NCBI RefSeq assembly: GCF_014650675.1
Contig: NZ_BMVK01000002.1
Coordinates: 601,880-665,879, forward strand
Reading direction: 5' to 3'
DNA: 64,000 nt
Source of the DNA: Streptomyces anulatus
GTDB lineage: Bacteria > Actinomycetota > Actinomycetes > Streptomycetales > Streptomycetaceae
The position numbers and the translations under genes are program-made. Positions within the stretch are counted from its first letter, which is position 1, and each line of letters begins with the position of its first letter. The notes under the pieces were generated by a model that was not told where the DNA came from, did no database searches, and saw nothing but the letters and a program-made list of their open reading frames with translations. This document shows, in pieces, positions 33,022-42,165 of the stretch.

Positions 33022-33759
33022 ATGGTTACGCAGCAGCGCCCTTCGACGGTGTACAGCACGGAGCACGCCGAGATCTACGATTTCATCCACGCGGCCCGGG
33101 GCCGGGACTGGTCGGCCGAGGCGGACGGCATCACCCGGCTGATCCGGGAGCGTTGTCCCGAAGCGGGTTCGCTGCTCGATGTCGCGTGCGGCACCGGTGC
33201 GCATCTGGAGCGGTTCGCCGAACATTTCGGCGCCGTGGCCGGCGTCGAGCTCTCCCCCGAGATGCGGAGGACGGCCACGAGGAGGGTCCCGGCGGCCCGC
33301 GTGCACGAGGGGGACATGCGGCAGTTCGAGCTCGGCCGGACCTTTGACGCGGTGCTCTGCATGTGCTTCTCCCTGGGGTACATGAGCACCGTCGAGGAAC
33401 TGCGTCGGAGCGCGGCGACCCTGGTGCGGCACCTGGCCCCGGGCGGAGTGCTCGTCGCCGAACCCTGGTGGTTTCCCGAGCAGTTCATCGACGGGTTCAT
33501 ATCGGCCTCCCTCGCCCAGGAGGAGGGCCGGGCCGTCAGCCGGCTGTCGCACTCGGTCCGGGACGGACGCATCAGCCGGATGACGGTGCGCTATACCGTC
33601 GCGGAAACAACCGGTATCCGTGAATTCACCGAATACGAAACGTACTCACTGTTCACCCGGGAGGAATACCTGGACGCCTTCCGGCAGGCGGGGTGCGAGG
33701 TGGAGTTCCTTCCCGACTGGCCGAACGGCAGGGGGCTGTTCATCGGGGTCCGCGCATGA
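33022..33759 (+). CDS. NDP-aminosugar N,N-dimethyltransferase (DesVI/SpnS-like)
   Basis: A 245-residue class I SAM methyltransferase of the deoxyaminosugar type. The N-terminal TEHAEIYDFIHAARGRDW, SAM-binding SLLDVACGTGAHLERFAEHF, and the long VRYTVAETTGIREFTEYETYSLFTREEYLDAFRQAG segment are those of DesVI, TylM1 and SpnS. These enzymes dimethylate the amino group of TDP-amino-trideoxy or tetradeoxy sugars before transfer. Here the substrate is inferred to be the 4-amino sugar made by the aminotransferase in this operon. It is first in the plus-strand run. Confidence 0.88.
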   Translation: MVTQQRPSTVYSTEHAEIYDFIHAARGRDWSAEADGITRLIRERCPEAGSLLDVACGTGAHLERFAEHFGAVAGVELSPEMRRTATRRVPAARVHEGDMRQFELGRTFDAVLCMCFSLGYMSTVEELRRSAATLVRHLAPGGVLVAEPWWFPEQFIDGFISASLAQEEGRAVSRLSHSVRDGRISRMTVRYTVAETTGIREFTEYETYSLFTREEYLDAFRQAGCEVEFLPDWPNGRGLFIGVRA

Positions 33760-33871
33760 GGGAGACCACCCACGGAACCGACCCGGCACAGTGACGAGGG
33801 TGCGGGAAAACCCCATCCCGCGCGTCGCCCTGACAGATCCGCGCCGCGACAGCAAGGCGCGGAGGCAGGTT

Positions 33872-33887
33872 CCTGATATGTGTCACA
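33872..33887. promoter_or_regulatory. operator palindrome before the second methyltransferase
   Basis: CCTGATATGTGTCACA keeps the TGATA-NN-TGTCA core, 114-129 bp upstream of the 34001 start. The position relative to the gene is the same as before the precursors. Confidence 0.6.
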
Positions 33888-34000
33888 GCCCCCATCACTT
33901 CGATCCCGCGGGCCCCAGGGGTGGGCTAGCTTTCCGCGGAGAATGCCGACGGCCCCTCCCGGGGCCTCGGCGGATCGACCGCACATTCCGGGGGGAGACC

Positions 34001-34642
34001 ATGAGCGAGCCGTCGGACCGGATCGCCGGAGTCGGCGCGCGTGCCGACAGCGGCGTGGAGGTCTTCGAGCGTCACTACGCCGGCGAGCCGGGCGCCGGCT
34101 GGGAGATCCAGCGGCCGCAGACGGTCCTCGTACGCCTCGCCGAGGAGGGCGCGCTCCGCGGCCGGGTGCTCGACGTCGGCTGCGGCAGCGGCGACAACGC
34201 CCTGCTGGCCGCCGAACACGGCCTGGAGACGACGGGGGTGGACGCCGCGCCCAGCGCGATCACCCTCGCCGTCGGCAAAGCGCGGGAACGCGGCCTGAAG
34301 GCGCGCTTCCTGGAGTGGGACGCCCTGGACCTGGCGGCGCTCGGCGAGCAGTTCGACACGCTCATCGACGTCGGGCTCTTCCACTGCTTCGCTCCCGAGG
34401 ACCGGCCCCTCGTCGCCCGCAGCATGGCCTCCGTCGTACCGCCCGGCGGACGCTGCTTCCTGATGTGCTTCAGCGACCGGCAGCCGGGCACCTGGGGTCC
34501 GCGGCGCGTTCCCGAGCAGGCCGTCCGGGAGAGTTTCACCGGCGCCGGGTGGCGCGTGGACACGCTCGAAGCAGCCGAACTCGACGTCGCCTTCAGCCCC
34601 GGGGTCGCCCAGGCCTGGTTCGCCGCCATGACCCGCCTCTGA
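34001..34642 (+). CDS. class I SAM-dependent methyltransferase
   Basis: A 213-residue small-molecule methyltransferase. The SAM site VLDVGCGSGDNALLAAEHGLETTGVDAAPSAI is intact, as are the FDTLIDVGLFHCF and PGGRCFLMCFSD strands. It resembles thiopurine/thiol-type or general O-methyltransferases and is not the aminosugar type of its neighbour. The acceptor is unknown; the phenol of the aminohydroxybenzoate or a peptide end are candidates. GGGGGAG lies before the ATG. It has its own upstream palindrome, so it may start a new transcript with the glycosyltransferase 22 bp downstream. Confidence 0.82.
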   Translation: MSEPSDRIAGVGARADSGVEVFERHYAGEPGAGWEIQRPQTVLVRLAEEGALRGRVLDVGCGSGDNALLAAEHGLETTGVDAAPSAITLAVGKARERGLKARFLEWDALDLAALGEQFDTLIDVGLFHCFAPEDRPLVARSMASVVPPGGRCFLMCFSDRQPGTWGPRRVPEQAVRESFTGAGWRVDTLEAAELDVAFSPGVAQAWFAAMTRL

Positions 34643-34664
34643 GCGGGTCGGAGAGAAGACGACC

Positions 34665-35969
34665 ATGCGCGTCCTGTTCTGCACCTGGCCCGCCGCGGCC
34701 CACCTCTACCCCAGTGTGCCGATGGCCCAGGCCCTGCACGACGCGGGCCACGAGGTGCGGGTCATCTCCCACCCGTCGCTGCTGGACACGATCAACGCGA
34801 CGGGGCTGACGGGGGTGTCGCTCGGCGACGAGCAGACCCTGCCGCAGCCGCTGGGCGCCGGCCGCCCCCTCTCCCCGGACACGTACGCCGACCTCGTCCG
34901 CATCACCAAGTCCCTCGAACTGGACGGCTACGAACGGTACGTGTGGACCTACTACCGGGACTACATGCTGCCGGCGGTCCGCGACTTCCAGCCGGAGGGC
35001 GCCCCCGCCGGCGAATCCCAGCACGCCCTCGACGCGCTGGTCGGCTTCTGCCGTTCCTGGCGGCCCGATCTGGTCCTGTGGGACCCCACGATGCCGGCCG
35101 CCGGTGTGGCCGCCCGGGTGTCCGGCGCGGCCCACGCCCGCATCCTGTGGGGACCGGACCTGTTCGGCTGGGCGCACGAGCAGTACACCCGGTGCAGGAA
35201 TCTCTCCGGTGACGCCCTCCTGCCCGAGGATCCGATGACCTCGTCGGTCCGGCCGATGGCCGAGCGCTACGGGCTCCCCATGACCGACGAGCTGCTGTTC
35301 GGACAGTGGACGGTCAACCCGGTGCTGGAGCGGATGCGCCTGCCCACCGTTAAGCGCACCGTGTCGATGCGCTGGCAGGCCTACGCCGGCCCGGCGGTGC
35401 TGCCCGACTGGCTGAGAGAACCACCCGCACGGCCGAGGGTGGCCATCACCCTCGGTTCCTCGATACGGGCCTGGGGGCGGGACAGCGCCCTGCTCGTCAA
35501 CCGCGTACTGGAGATGGTGGACGGCCTGGACGTCGAGGCCGTCGCCACGCTGGACGCCTCCCAGCTCGCGGTGGCCGACCGGATACCCGACAACGTCCGG
35601 ACCGTCGACTACGTCCCACTGACCGAACTGCTGCCGACCTGTTCGGCGGTGATCCACCACGGCGGCCACGGCTCGTTCGGCGCCGCCCTGGTCAACCGGA
35701 TCCCGCAGTTCGTCGTGATGGACCCCGGCTACCCCATGGAGGCGCCGATCACGGGCCGGTTCCTCTCCGAGAGCGGCGTGGGAACGGGGGTGCGCGTCGA
35801 CCGGCACACCGGCGCCGAACTGCGTGCGGGGCTGTCCCGCCTGCTCACCGCGCCGTCCTTCCGCGACGCCGCGGCGGAGCTGTACACGGACCTGCTGACC
35901 GCTCCGGAGCCGAGCGAGATCATCCCCGTCCTGGAGCGCCTCACCCGGCACCACCAGAGCCGGGACTGA
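34665..35969 (+). CDS. deoxysugar glycosyltransferase (DesVII/EryCIII/SpnP family)
   Basis: A 434-residue GT-B (GT1) glycosyltransferase. The N-terminal MRVLFCTWPAAAHLYPSVPMAQALHDAGHEV binds the acceptor and the C-terminal HHGGHGSFGAALVNRIPQFVV binds the TDP-sugar. The SFxxx... DLVLWDPTMPAAGVAARVSGAAHARIL segment is typical of macrolide-type transferases, several of which need a P450-like auxiliary protein; none is encoded here. Its donor is inferred to be TDP-forosamine from the flanking genes and its acceptor a hydroxyl on the thiopeptide or its aryl unit. Confidence 0.88.
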   Translation: MRVLFCTWPAAAHLYPSVPMAQALHDAGHEVRVISHPSLLDTINATGLTGVSLGDEQTLPQPLGAGRPLSPDTYADLVRITKSLELDGYERYVWTYYRDYMLPAVRDFQPEGAPAGESQHALDALVGFCRSWRPDLVLWDPTMPAAGVAARVSGAAHARILWGPDLFGWAHEQYTRCRNLSGDALLPEDPMTSSVRPMAERYGLPMTDELLFGQWTVNPVLERMRLPTVKRTVSMRWQAYAGPAVLPDWLREPPARPRVAITLGSSIRAWGRDSALLVNRVLEMVDGLDVEAVATLDASQLAVADRIPDNVRTVDYVPLTELLPTCSAVIHHGGHGSFGAALVNRIPQFVVMDPGYPMEAPITGRFLSESGVGTGVRVDRHTGAELRAGLSRLLTAPSFRDAAAELYTDLLTAPEPSEIIPVLERLTRHHQSRD

Positions 35970-36014
35970 ACCCGCCCCCTTCCCATCGTCCCCACCGCGC
36001 CAGGGAGCCACCGC

Positions 36015-37166
36015 GTGATCAACGTCTTCCAGCCGAGCCTGGGCGAGGCGGAACTCCTCGCCCTGTCCGAGGTCTTCGCTTCGAACTGGCTGGGCCACGG
36101 ACCCCGCACCGACGAGTTCGAAGCACGCTTCGCGGACCACATCGGGGTCGAGCCGGACCGGATGGTCTTCCTCAACTCCGGTACGGCCGGGCTCTTCCTC
36201 GCCACCGAGCTGCTCGACCTGGGCCCCGGCGACGAGGTGGTACTGCCGTCCGTGAGCTTCGTGGCCGCCGCCAACGCCATCGCCGCGACCGGCGCGCGCC
36301 CCGTCTTCTGCGACGTCGACCCCCATGGTCTCCACCCGACCGTGGAGCACGTCGAGCGTGCCATGACCCCCCGTACCAGGGCCGTCATCGTGCTGCACTA
36401 CGGCGGCTACCCCGGGGAGGTCGTGGGGATCGCGGCCCTGTGCCGGCAGCGGGGGATCCCGCTCGTCGAGGACGCGGCCTGCGCGGTGGCCTCCACGGTC
36501 GACGGCAGGGCGTGCGGCACCTTCGGCGACATCGCCCTCTGGAGCTTCGACGCGATGAAAGTGCTGGTGACCGGTGACGGCGGCATGCTGTACGTCCGCG
36601 ATCCGCAGCTCGCGCGCCGCGCCCGGGTCCTCGCCTACCACGGTCTGGAGCAGCCCAGCGGCTTCGCCCACGCGAAGGTGTCCGAGCGGTGGTGGGAACT
36701 CGACGTACGGAGCTTCGGCCGCCGCGTCATAGGCAACGACCTGACCGCCGCGCTCGGCACGGTGCAGCTCGGCCGGCTGCCCGCCAACGTCGCCCGGCGG
36801 CGCGAGGTGGCGACCGCTTACGACAGCCTGCTCGCGAACACCCCGGGCGTACGCCTGCCGCCCCCGCTGCCCGAGGGGCACCGCTCCTCGTACTACTTCT
36901 ACTGGGTCCAGATGGATCCGCTCATCCGTGACCGGGTCGCGGCCACGCTGCTGGCCCAGGACATCTACACCACCTTCAAGTACCCGCCGCTGCACCGGGT
37001 GCCCGCCTACGGCGACCGGGCCACCGACCTGCCCGGGACCGACCTGGCCACCGACAGCACACTCCTGCTCCCCCTCCACCAGGCGCTGAGCGACGCGGAG
37101 ATCCGGACGGTGGCGACCGCGCTGTGCGAAGCCGTCACCCACCACCTGGCCCTGGCCGGGGCCTGA
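36015..37166 (+). CDS. NDP-4-keto sugar C-4 aminotransferase (SpnR-like, DegT/DnrJ/EryC1)
   Basis: A 383-residue PLP-dependent sugar aminotransferase. The opening INVFQPSLGEAELLALSEVFASNWLGHGPRT and the PLP-lysine segment WSFDAMKVLVTGDGG (Lys182) are very like SpnR, the C-4 aminotransferase of forosamine biosynthesis in spinosyn producers. It would convert TDP-4-keto-2,3,6-trideoxyglucose to the 4-amino sugar. GTG start with AGGGAG upstream. Sequence recall of SpnR is from memory, so a direct alignment is needed. Confidence 0.87.
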   Translation: MINVFQPSLGEAELLALSEVFASNWLGHGPRTDEFEARFADHIGVEPDRMVFLNSGTAGLFLATELLDLGPGDEVVLPSVSFVAAANAIAATGARPVFCDVDPHGLHPTVEHVERAMTPRTRAVIVLHYGGYPGEVVGIAALCRQRGIPLVEDAACAVASTVDGRACGTFGDIALWSFDAMKVLVTGDGGMLYVRDPQLARRARVLAYHGLEQPSGFAHAKVSERWWELDVRSFGRRVIGNDLTAALGTVQLGRLPANVARRREVATAYDSLLANTPGVRLPPPLPEGHRSSYYFYWVQMDPLIRDRVAATLLAQDIYTTFKYPPLHRVPAYGDRATDLPGTDLATDSTLLLPLHQALSDAEIRTVATALCEAVTHHLALAGA

Positions 37167-37311
37167 CGCACGCCGACGGGAATCACCGAGGGAGGCGCCC
37201 GCCTGTGGGCATCGACGAGACAGCCGTTCCAGGTGCGCACGCGCACGCGCCCGGCCGGGTAGCACGCCCCCCGCGCGCCCCGGCCCGCACCGCTCCACGG
37301 GAGGAACGCCC

Positions 37312-38379
37312 ATGAAGGCGCTGATACTCGCCGGAGGGCTCGGGACGCGGCTGCGGCCGTTCACCGAGACCATGCCCAAACAGCTGATACCCATCGCCAA
37401 CCAACCCGTACTCGAACACGTGCTGGAGAACCTCCGCGCGCTGGGCGTGCGGGAGATCTGTGTGGTCGTCGGCGCGTGGGGACCCGACATCGCGGCACGG
37501 ATCGGCGACGGATCGCGGTTCGGCGCCCGGATCACCTACCTCACGCAGCAGCGGCCGCTGGGGCTGGCGCACTGCGTGGCCATCGCCCGTCCGTTCCTCG
37601 GCGACGACGACTTCGTGATGTACCTCGGCGACAACGTCGTGCAGGACGGCATAGCGGGGCCGGCCGAGGAGTTCCGGGCCCGCCGGTCCGACGCGCACAT
37701 GGTGGTGGCCAGGGTCGCCGACCCCCGCGCCTTCGGGGTGGCCGAGCTGGACGCCCTCGGCCGGGTCCGACGGCTGGTGGAGAAGCCGCGCCTGCCGCTC
37801 AGCGACCTGGCGCTCATCGGCGTCTACTTCTTCCGCCCCGCCATCCACCGGGCGGTCGCCGCGATCGGCCCGAGCGCACGTGGCGAGCTGGAGATCACCG
37901 ACGCCGTCCAGTGGCTGGTCGACCGGGGAGGCTCGGTCACGGCCGGCGAATACACCGGCTACTGGAAGGACACCGGACGGGTGGAGGACGTGCTGGACTG
38001 CAACCGGCGTCTGCTGGACAGCCTGGCCCGGGGCGTCCACGGAACGGTCGACGCCGCCAGCCGGCTGACCGGCCCGGTGCACATCGCCCCGGGCGCCACC
38101 GTGCTGCGCTCCGTCATCACCGGGCCGGTGATCGTCGGCCCCGGCTCCCGCGTCGAGGACTGCCGTATCGGACCGGGCACATCGATCGGCGGCGACTGCG
38201 TCCTGCGCGGCACCGAGCTGGAGAACTCCATCGTGATGGACGGCGCGTGGGTGACGGAACGGACCGGTGCGAGCGACCTGCTCATCGGCCGCTCGATGCG
38301 GATCGGCTCCGACTCGCCCCCGGTGCCACTGCCCACCGAACTGGCTGCGAACGGCGCCCGTACAGGAGGAACCCGATGA
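37312..38379 (+). CDS. rmlA: glucose-1-phosphate thymidylyltransferase (StrD/RmlA-long type)
   Basis: A 355-residue nucleotidyltransferase that makes TDP-glucose from glucose-1-phosphate and dTTP. The signature GGLGTRLRPFTETMPKQLIPI is at residues 8-28. The C-terminal part carries left-handed beta-helix hexapeptide-like repeats (GPVIVGPGSRVEDCRIGPGTSIGGDCVL) seen in the longer antibiotic-cluster enzymes. GGGAGG precedes the ATG. The stop overlaps the next start (ATGA). Confidence 0.93.
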   Translation: MKALILAGGLGTRLRPFTETMPKQLIPIANQPVLEHVLENLRALGVREICVVVGAWGPDIAARIGDGSRFGARITYLTQQRPLGLAHCVAIARPFLGDDDFVMYLGDNVVQDGIAGPAEEFRARRSDAHMVVARVADPRAFGVAELDALGRVRRLVEKPRLPLSDLALIGVYFFRPAIHRAVAAIGPSARGELEITDAVQWLVDRGGSVTAGEYTGYWKDTGRVEDVLDCNRRLLDSLARGVHGTVDAASRLTGPVHIAPGATVLRSVITGPVIVGPGSRVEDCRIGPGTSIGGDCVLRGTELENSIVMDGAWVTERTGASDLLIGRSMRIGSDSPPVPLPTELAANGARTGGTR

Positions 38380-39368
38380 GGATTCTGGTCACCGGCGGGG
38401 CCGGCTTCGTCGGCTCGCACTACGTCCGGACGATGCTGGCGCAGGGGTACCCGGGCTACGAGCGGGCCGACGTCACCGTGCTGGACAAGCTGAGCTACGC
38501 GGGCAACGCCGAGAACATTCCGATCGGACACCCCCGGCTGCGTCTCGTCCGGGGCGACATCTGCGACGCGCCGCTGCTGAACGAGCTGCTGCCCGGCCAC
38601 GACGCCGTGGTGCACTTCGCGGCCGAGTCGCACGTCGACAGGTCGCTGGACGCCCCCGCCGTCTTCACCCGGACGAACGTGGTGGGCACCCAGACCCTCC
38701 TGGACGCCTGCCTGAACGCCGGGGTGGAGCGGGTGGTGCACATCTCCACGGACGAGGTGTACGGCAGCATCGACGAGGGCTCCTGGCACGAGGAGTCGCC
38801 GCTGCTGCCCAACTCCCCCTACGCGGCCTCCAAGGCGGCGGCGGACCTGACCGTGCGCGCCTACTGGCGGACCTTCGGGCTCGATGTGTCGATCACGCGC
38901 TGCTCCAACACGTACGGCCCGTACCAGCACCCGGAGAAGGCCATCCCGCGCTTCACCACCAACCTCCTGGAGGGCGAGCCGATCCCGCTGTACGGCTCCG
39001 GGCGGAACGTGCGCGACTGGATCCATGTGGACGACCACGCGCGGGCCGTCCAGCTCGTGCTGACCAAGGGAATCGCGGGCGGCATCTACCACGTGGGCGG
39101 CGGCCACGAGCTGACCAACATCGAGCTGGCGGAGCAGCTGCTCGCCCTGTGCGGCGCGGACCGGTCCATGATCCGGCAGGTGGCCGACCGCAAGGGACAC
39201 GACCTGCGCTACTCGCTGGACGGGTCCAAGGCCCGTACCGAGCTGGGGTTCACGCCACGGGTCGGCTTCGACGAAGGACTGGCCGCCACCGTCGACTGGT
39301 ACCGGGAGAACACGGCGTGGTGGCGGGCCGCGAAGGGCCAGGCAGCGGACACGGAGGACCGGTCGTGA
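38376..39368 (+). CDS. rmlB: dTDP-glucose 4,6-dehydratase
   Basis: A 330-residue short-chain dehydrogenase/reductase. The NAD site GGAGFVGSHYV, catalytic STDEVYGS and Tyr-Lys pair YAASKAAADL are intact. It produces TDP-4-keto-6-deoxyglucose, the branch point for the rest of the cassette. AGGAGGA lies 6 nt before the ATG. Both ends overlap the neighbouring genes. Confidence 0.95.
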   Translation: MRILVTGGAGFVGSHYVRTMLAQGYPGYERADVTVLDKLSYAGNAENIPIGHPRLRLVRGDICDAPLLNELLPGHDAVVHFAAESHVDRSLDAPAVFTRTNVVGTQTLLDACLNAGVERVVHISTDEVYGSIDEGSWHEESPLLPNSPYAASKAAADLTVRAYWRTFGLDVSITRCSNTYGPYQHPEKAIPRFTTNLLEGEPIPLYGSGRNVRDWIHVDDHARAVQLVLTKGIAGGIYHVGGGHELTNIELAEQLLALCGADRSMIRQVADRKGHDLRYSLDGSKARTELGFTPRVGFDEGLAATVDWYRENTAWWRAAKGQAADTEDRS

Positions 39369-40672
39369 ACGACGAGCACAGGACACGGGTCCTGGAAGAG
39401 GCGCGGAAGCACCACCAGAGCGTGCGCGGTTCCGGGGAGTTCGTGCCGGGCACCACGGAGATCTGGCCGTCCGGCGCCGTCCTGGACGAGGACGACCGCG
39501 CGGCGCTGGTGGAGGCCGCCCTGGATCTGCGGATCGCCGCCGGGCCGCTCTCCAAGCGCTTCGAGTCGGAGTTCGCGCGGCTCCTGAAGCGTCGCAAGGC
39601 CCATCTGACGAACTCCGGTTCGTCGGCCAATCTGCTGGCGCTCACCGCCTACACCTCCCCGCAGCTCGGCGAACGGCGGCTGCTGCCGGGCGACGAGGTC
39701 ATCACGGTCGCCGCGGGGTTTCCCACCACGGTGAACCCGATCCTGCAGAACGGGCTGGTGCCGGTCTTCGTCGACATCGAGCTCGGCACGTACAACACCA
39801 CCGCCGACCGCGTCGCCGCGGCCATCGGGCCCAGGACCCGGGGCATCATGATCGCGCACGCCCTCGGCAACCCGTTCGAGGTCGAGGAGATCGCCCGACT
39901 CGCGGCGGACCACGGCCTGGTGTTCGTCGAGGACAACTGCGACGCGGTCGGCACCACCTACCGGGGGCGGCTGACCGGGACGTTCGGCGACATCAGCACC
40001 GTGAGCTTCTATCCCGCGCACCATCTGACGATGGGCGAGGGCGGCATCGTGACGACCTCGGACCTCAAGGTCGCGCGGATCGTCGAATCACTGCGGGACT
40101 GGGGGCGGGACTGCTGGTGCGAACCGGGCCACAGCGACACCTGCCTGAAGCGCTTCGACCACCAGCTCGGCGCGTTGCCCGCCGGCTACGACCACAAGTA
40201 CATCTTCTCCCACGTCGGCTACAACCTGAAGTCGACGGACCTGCAGGCGGCGCTCGGCCTGTCACAGCTGCGGAAGCTGGACGGGTTCATCGCGGCGCGC
40301 CGCCACAACTGGCGGCGGATGCGTGAGGGCCTGGACGGCGTACGCCATCTCCTGCTGCCGGAGGCTACTGCCGGCAGCGACCCGAGCTGGTTCGGATTCG
40401 TGATGACGGTGGGGCCCGATGCCCCGTTCACGTGCGGGGAGCTGACCGGGTTCCTGGAGAAGCGGAAGATCGGTACGCGCCGCCTGTTCGCGGGCAACCT
40501 GACCCGCCAGCCCGCCTATCACCAGCAGCCCCACCGCGTCGTCGGCGAACTGACCAACAGCGACATCGTCACGGAGCGCACGTTCTGGACCGGGGTCTAT
40601 CCGGGCCTCACCGACGAGATGACCGACTACGTCATCGCCTCGGTACGGGAGTTCGTGGCAGGCCGCCGGTGA
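39365..40672 (+). CDS. NDP-4-keto-hexose C-3 dehydratase, PMP and [2Fe-2S] type (SpnQ/E1-like)
   Basis: A 435-residue aminotransferase-fold enzyme that removes the C-3 hydroxyl. The Schiff-base lysine is replaced by histidine in SFYPAHHLTMGEGG (His220), the hallmark of the E1/ColD/SpnQ group. The Cys pattern RDCWCEPGHSDTCLKRF fits the [2Fe-2S] cluster of E1 and SpnQ. Electrons must come from a reductase/ferredoxin elsewhere, because no E3-type gene is in the window. The GTG start overlaps the previous stop (GTGA). Confidence 0.92.
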   Translation: MNDEHRTRVLEEARKHHQSVRGSGEFVPGTTEIWPSGAVLDEDDRAALVEAALDLRIAAGPLSKRFESEFARLLKRRKAHLTNSGSSANLLALTAYTSPQLGERRLLPGDEVITVAAGFPTTVNPILQNGLVPVFVDIELGTYNTTADRVAAAIGPRTRGIMIAHALGNPFEVEEIARLAADHGLVFVEDNCDAVGTTYRGRLTGTFGDISTVSFYPAHHLTMGEGGIVTTSDLKVARIVESLRDWGRDCWCEPGHSDTCLKRFDHQLGALPAGYDHKYIFSHVGYNLKSTDLQAALGLSQLRKLDGFIAARRHNWRRMREGLDGVRHLLLPEATAGSDPSWFGFVMTVGPDAPFTCGELTGFLEKRKIGTRRLFAGNLTRQPAYHQQPHRVVGELTNSDIVTERTFWTGVYPGLTDEMTDYVIASVREFVAGRR

Positions 40673-42165
40673 GAGTCGACGGCTCCCGGCCGCACGGCGC
40701 GGCGACCGGACCGGGCGGACTGGGCGGACTGGGCGGACTGGGCGGACTGGGCGGGCAGCGCGGGCATCACGGGCTGAGCCAGGAGGGCGGGCGGGACAGG
40801 CAGCGTGGACTGGCGGCCAGGATCGCCCGCTCCGTGGCCGCCACCGGCCCGGCCACCGGAGCCCGGACCACGACGGGCGAGATCGTCGCGTGGCTGGCGG
40901 AACGCCGCAGGGCCCACGGCACACGGATCCGGCGCATCCCGTTCGCGGAGCTGGACGGCTGGTCGTTCCAGGAGGACACCGGGAACCTGGTCCACCGCAG
41001 CGGGCGCTTCTTCACCGTCGAGGGCATGCGCGTGCACGACGCGGACCGGCCCGGCGCTCCGTGGGAGCAGCCGGTCATGAGGCAGCCGGAGGTCGGCGTA
41101 CTCGGCCTGCTCGCCAAGGAGTTCGACGGCGTACTCCACTTCCTGGCCCAGGCCAAGATGGAGCCGGGCAACCGGGGCATGCTCCAGCTGTCGCCGACCG
41201 TGCAGGCCACCCGCAGCAACTACCAGCGGGTGCACGGCGGTTCGGGCGTGCGGTTCCTGGAGTTCTTCACCGAGCCCGGCCGCGCCCGGCCACTGACCGA
41301 CACGCTGCAGTCCGAGCACGGCGAGTGGTTCCTGCACAAGTCGAACCGCAACGTCGTGGTGGAGACGGCCGACGAGGTCGCCGAGGACCCCGCCGCCGAA
41401 CCGGACTTCCGCTGGCTGACCCTGGGCCAGATCGGCGAGCTCCTGCGGCTGGACAACGTGGTCAACATGGACACCAGAACCGTGCTGGCCTGCCTGCCGA
41501 CCACCGCAGAGCCGCGGCCGTCCCGGCACACCGACGCCGAGGTGTCGTCCTGGCTCGGTGCCGCCCGTTCCCGCTCCCGGCTCACGGCCGAGCCCGTGCG
41601 GCTCGCCCGGGTGCGGGGCTGGCTCCGGGACGAGCAGGCCATCCGCCGCACCGACGACCGCCACTTCCGCGTGGTCGCGGTCGCGGTCGAGGCGGACGGC
41701 CGGGAGGTGGGCAGCTGGACCCAGCCGCTGTTCGAACCGTGCGCCCCCGGGGTCAGCGCGTTCCTGTTCCGCCACTTCGACGGTGTGCCGCATCTGCTGG
41801 CCCACGCCCGCGCGGAGGCGGGACTGCCGCAGACCGTCGAGGTGGGCCCGACCGTGTGCCACACACCGGACGGCCACGGCGACCACCCGGCGTACGCGGA
41901 TGTCGTACGGGCAGCCGACGGCGCGCGCGTCCGCTACGCGGCGGTGCACTCCGAGGAGGGAGGACGGTTCCTGCACGCCGAGAGCCGCTGCCTCTTCGTG
42001 TCGCTGGACGGCGTCGACGACAGCGCCCTGCCCACCCCGCTGCCGGACCACCTCTGGATCACGCCGGGCCAGCTCGGCGCCCTGACAGGCCGAGGCCACC
42101 AGGTCACCGTCCAGGCCCGCACGTTGCTCGCCGTCCTCAACTCCGGTGCGGCGAGGCTGTCATGA
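40669..42165 (+). CDS. NDP-hexose 2,3-dehydratase (SpnO/TylX3/EvaA-like)
   Basis: A 498-residue enzyme with the duplicated domain of the family: FHFLAQAKMEPGNRGMLQLSPTVQATRSNY in copy one and VPHLLAHARAEAGLPQTVEVGPTVCHTPDGH in copy two. It removes the C-2 hydroxyl by forming a 2,3-enol, needed for 2-deoxy sugars. The N-terminal ~50 residues are low-complexity, GGLGGLGGLGGLGG, encoded by a 9-bp tandem repeat, and are probably disordered; a later start cannot be excluded. GTG overlaps the previous stop. Confidence 0.9.
   Translation: MRVDGSRPHGAATGPGGLGGLGGLGGLGGQRGHHGLSQEGGRDRQRGLAARIARSVAATGPATGARTTTGEIVAWLAERRRAHGTRIRRIPFAELDGWSFQEDTGNLVHRSGRFFTVEGMRVHDADRPGAPWEQPVMRQPEVGVLGLLAKEFDGVLHFLAQAKMEPGNRGMLQLSPTVQATRSNYQRVHGGSGVRFLEFFTEPGRARPLTDTLQSEHGEWFLHKSNRNVVVETADEVAEDPAAEPDFRWLTLGQIGELLRLDNVVNMDTRTVLACLPTTAEPRPSRHTDAEVSSWLGAARSRSRLTAEPVRLARVRGWLRDEQAIRRTDDRHFRVVAVAVEADGREVGSWTQPLFEPCAPGVSAFLFRHFDGVPHLLAHARAEAGLPQTVEVGPTVCHTPDGHGDHPAYADVVRAADGARVRYAAVHSEEGGRFLHAESRCLFVSLDGVDDSALPTPLPDHLWITPGQLGALTGRGHQVTVQARTLLAVLNSGAARLS
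40713..40754 (+). repeat. 9-bp tandem repeat inside the 2,3-dehydratase gene
   Basis: Four complete copies of GGGCGGACT plus a partial fifth encode Gly-Gly-Leu repeats. The unit is a multiple of three, so copy-number slippage would keep frame. Confidence 0.9.

Noticed and set aside
40713..40754. CRISPR-like array
   Set aside because: Contiguous 9-bp units without spacers inside a coding region; no cas genes in the window.
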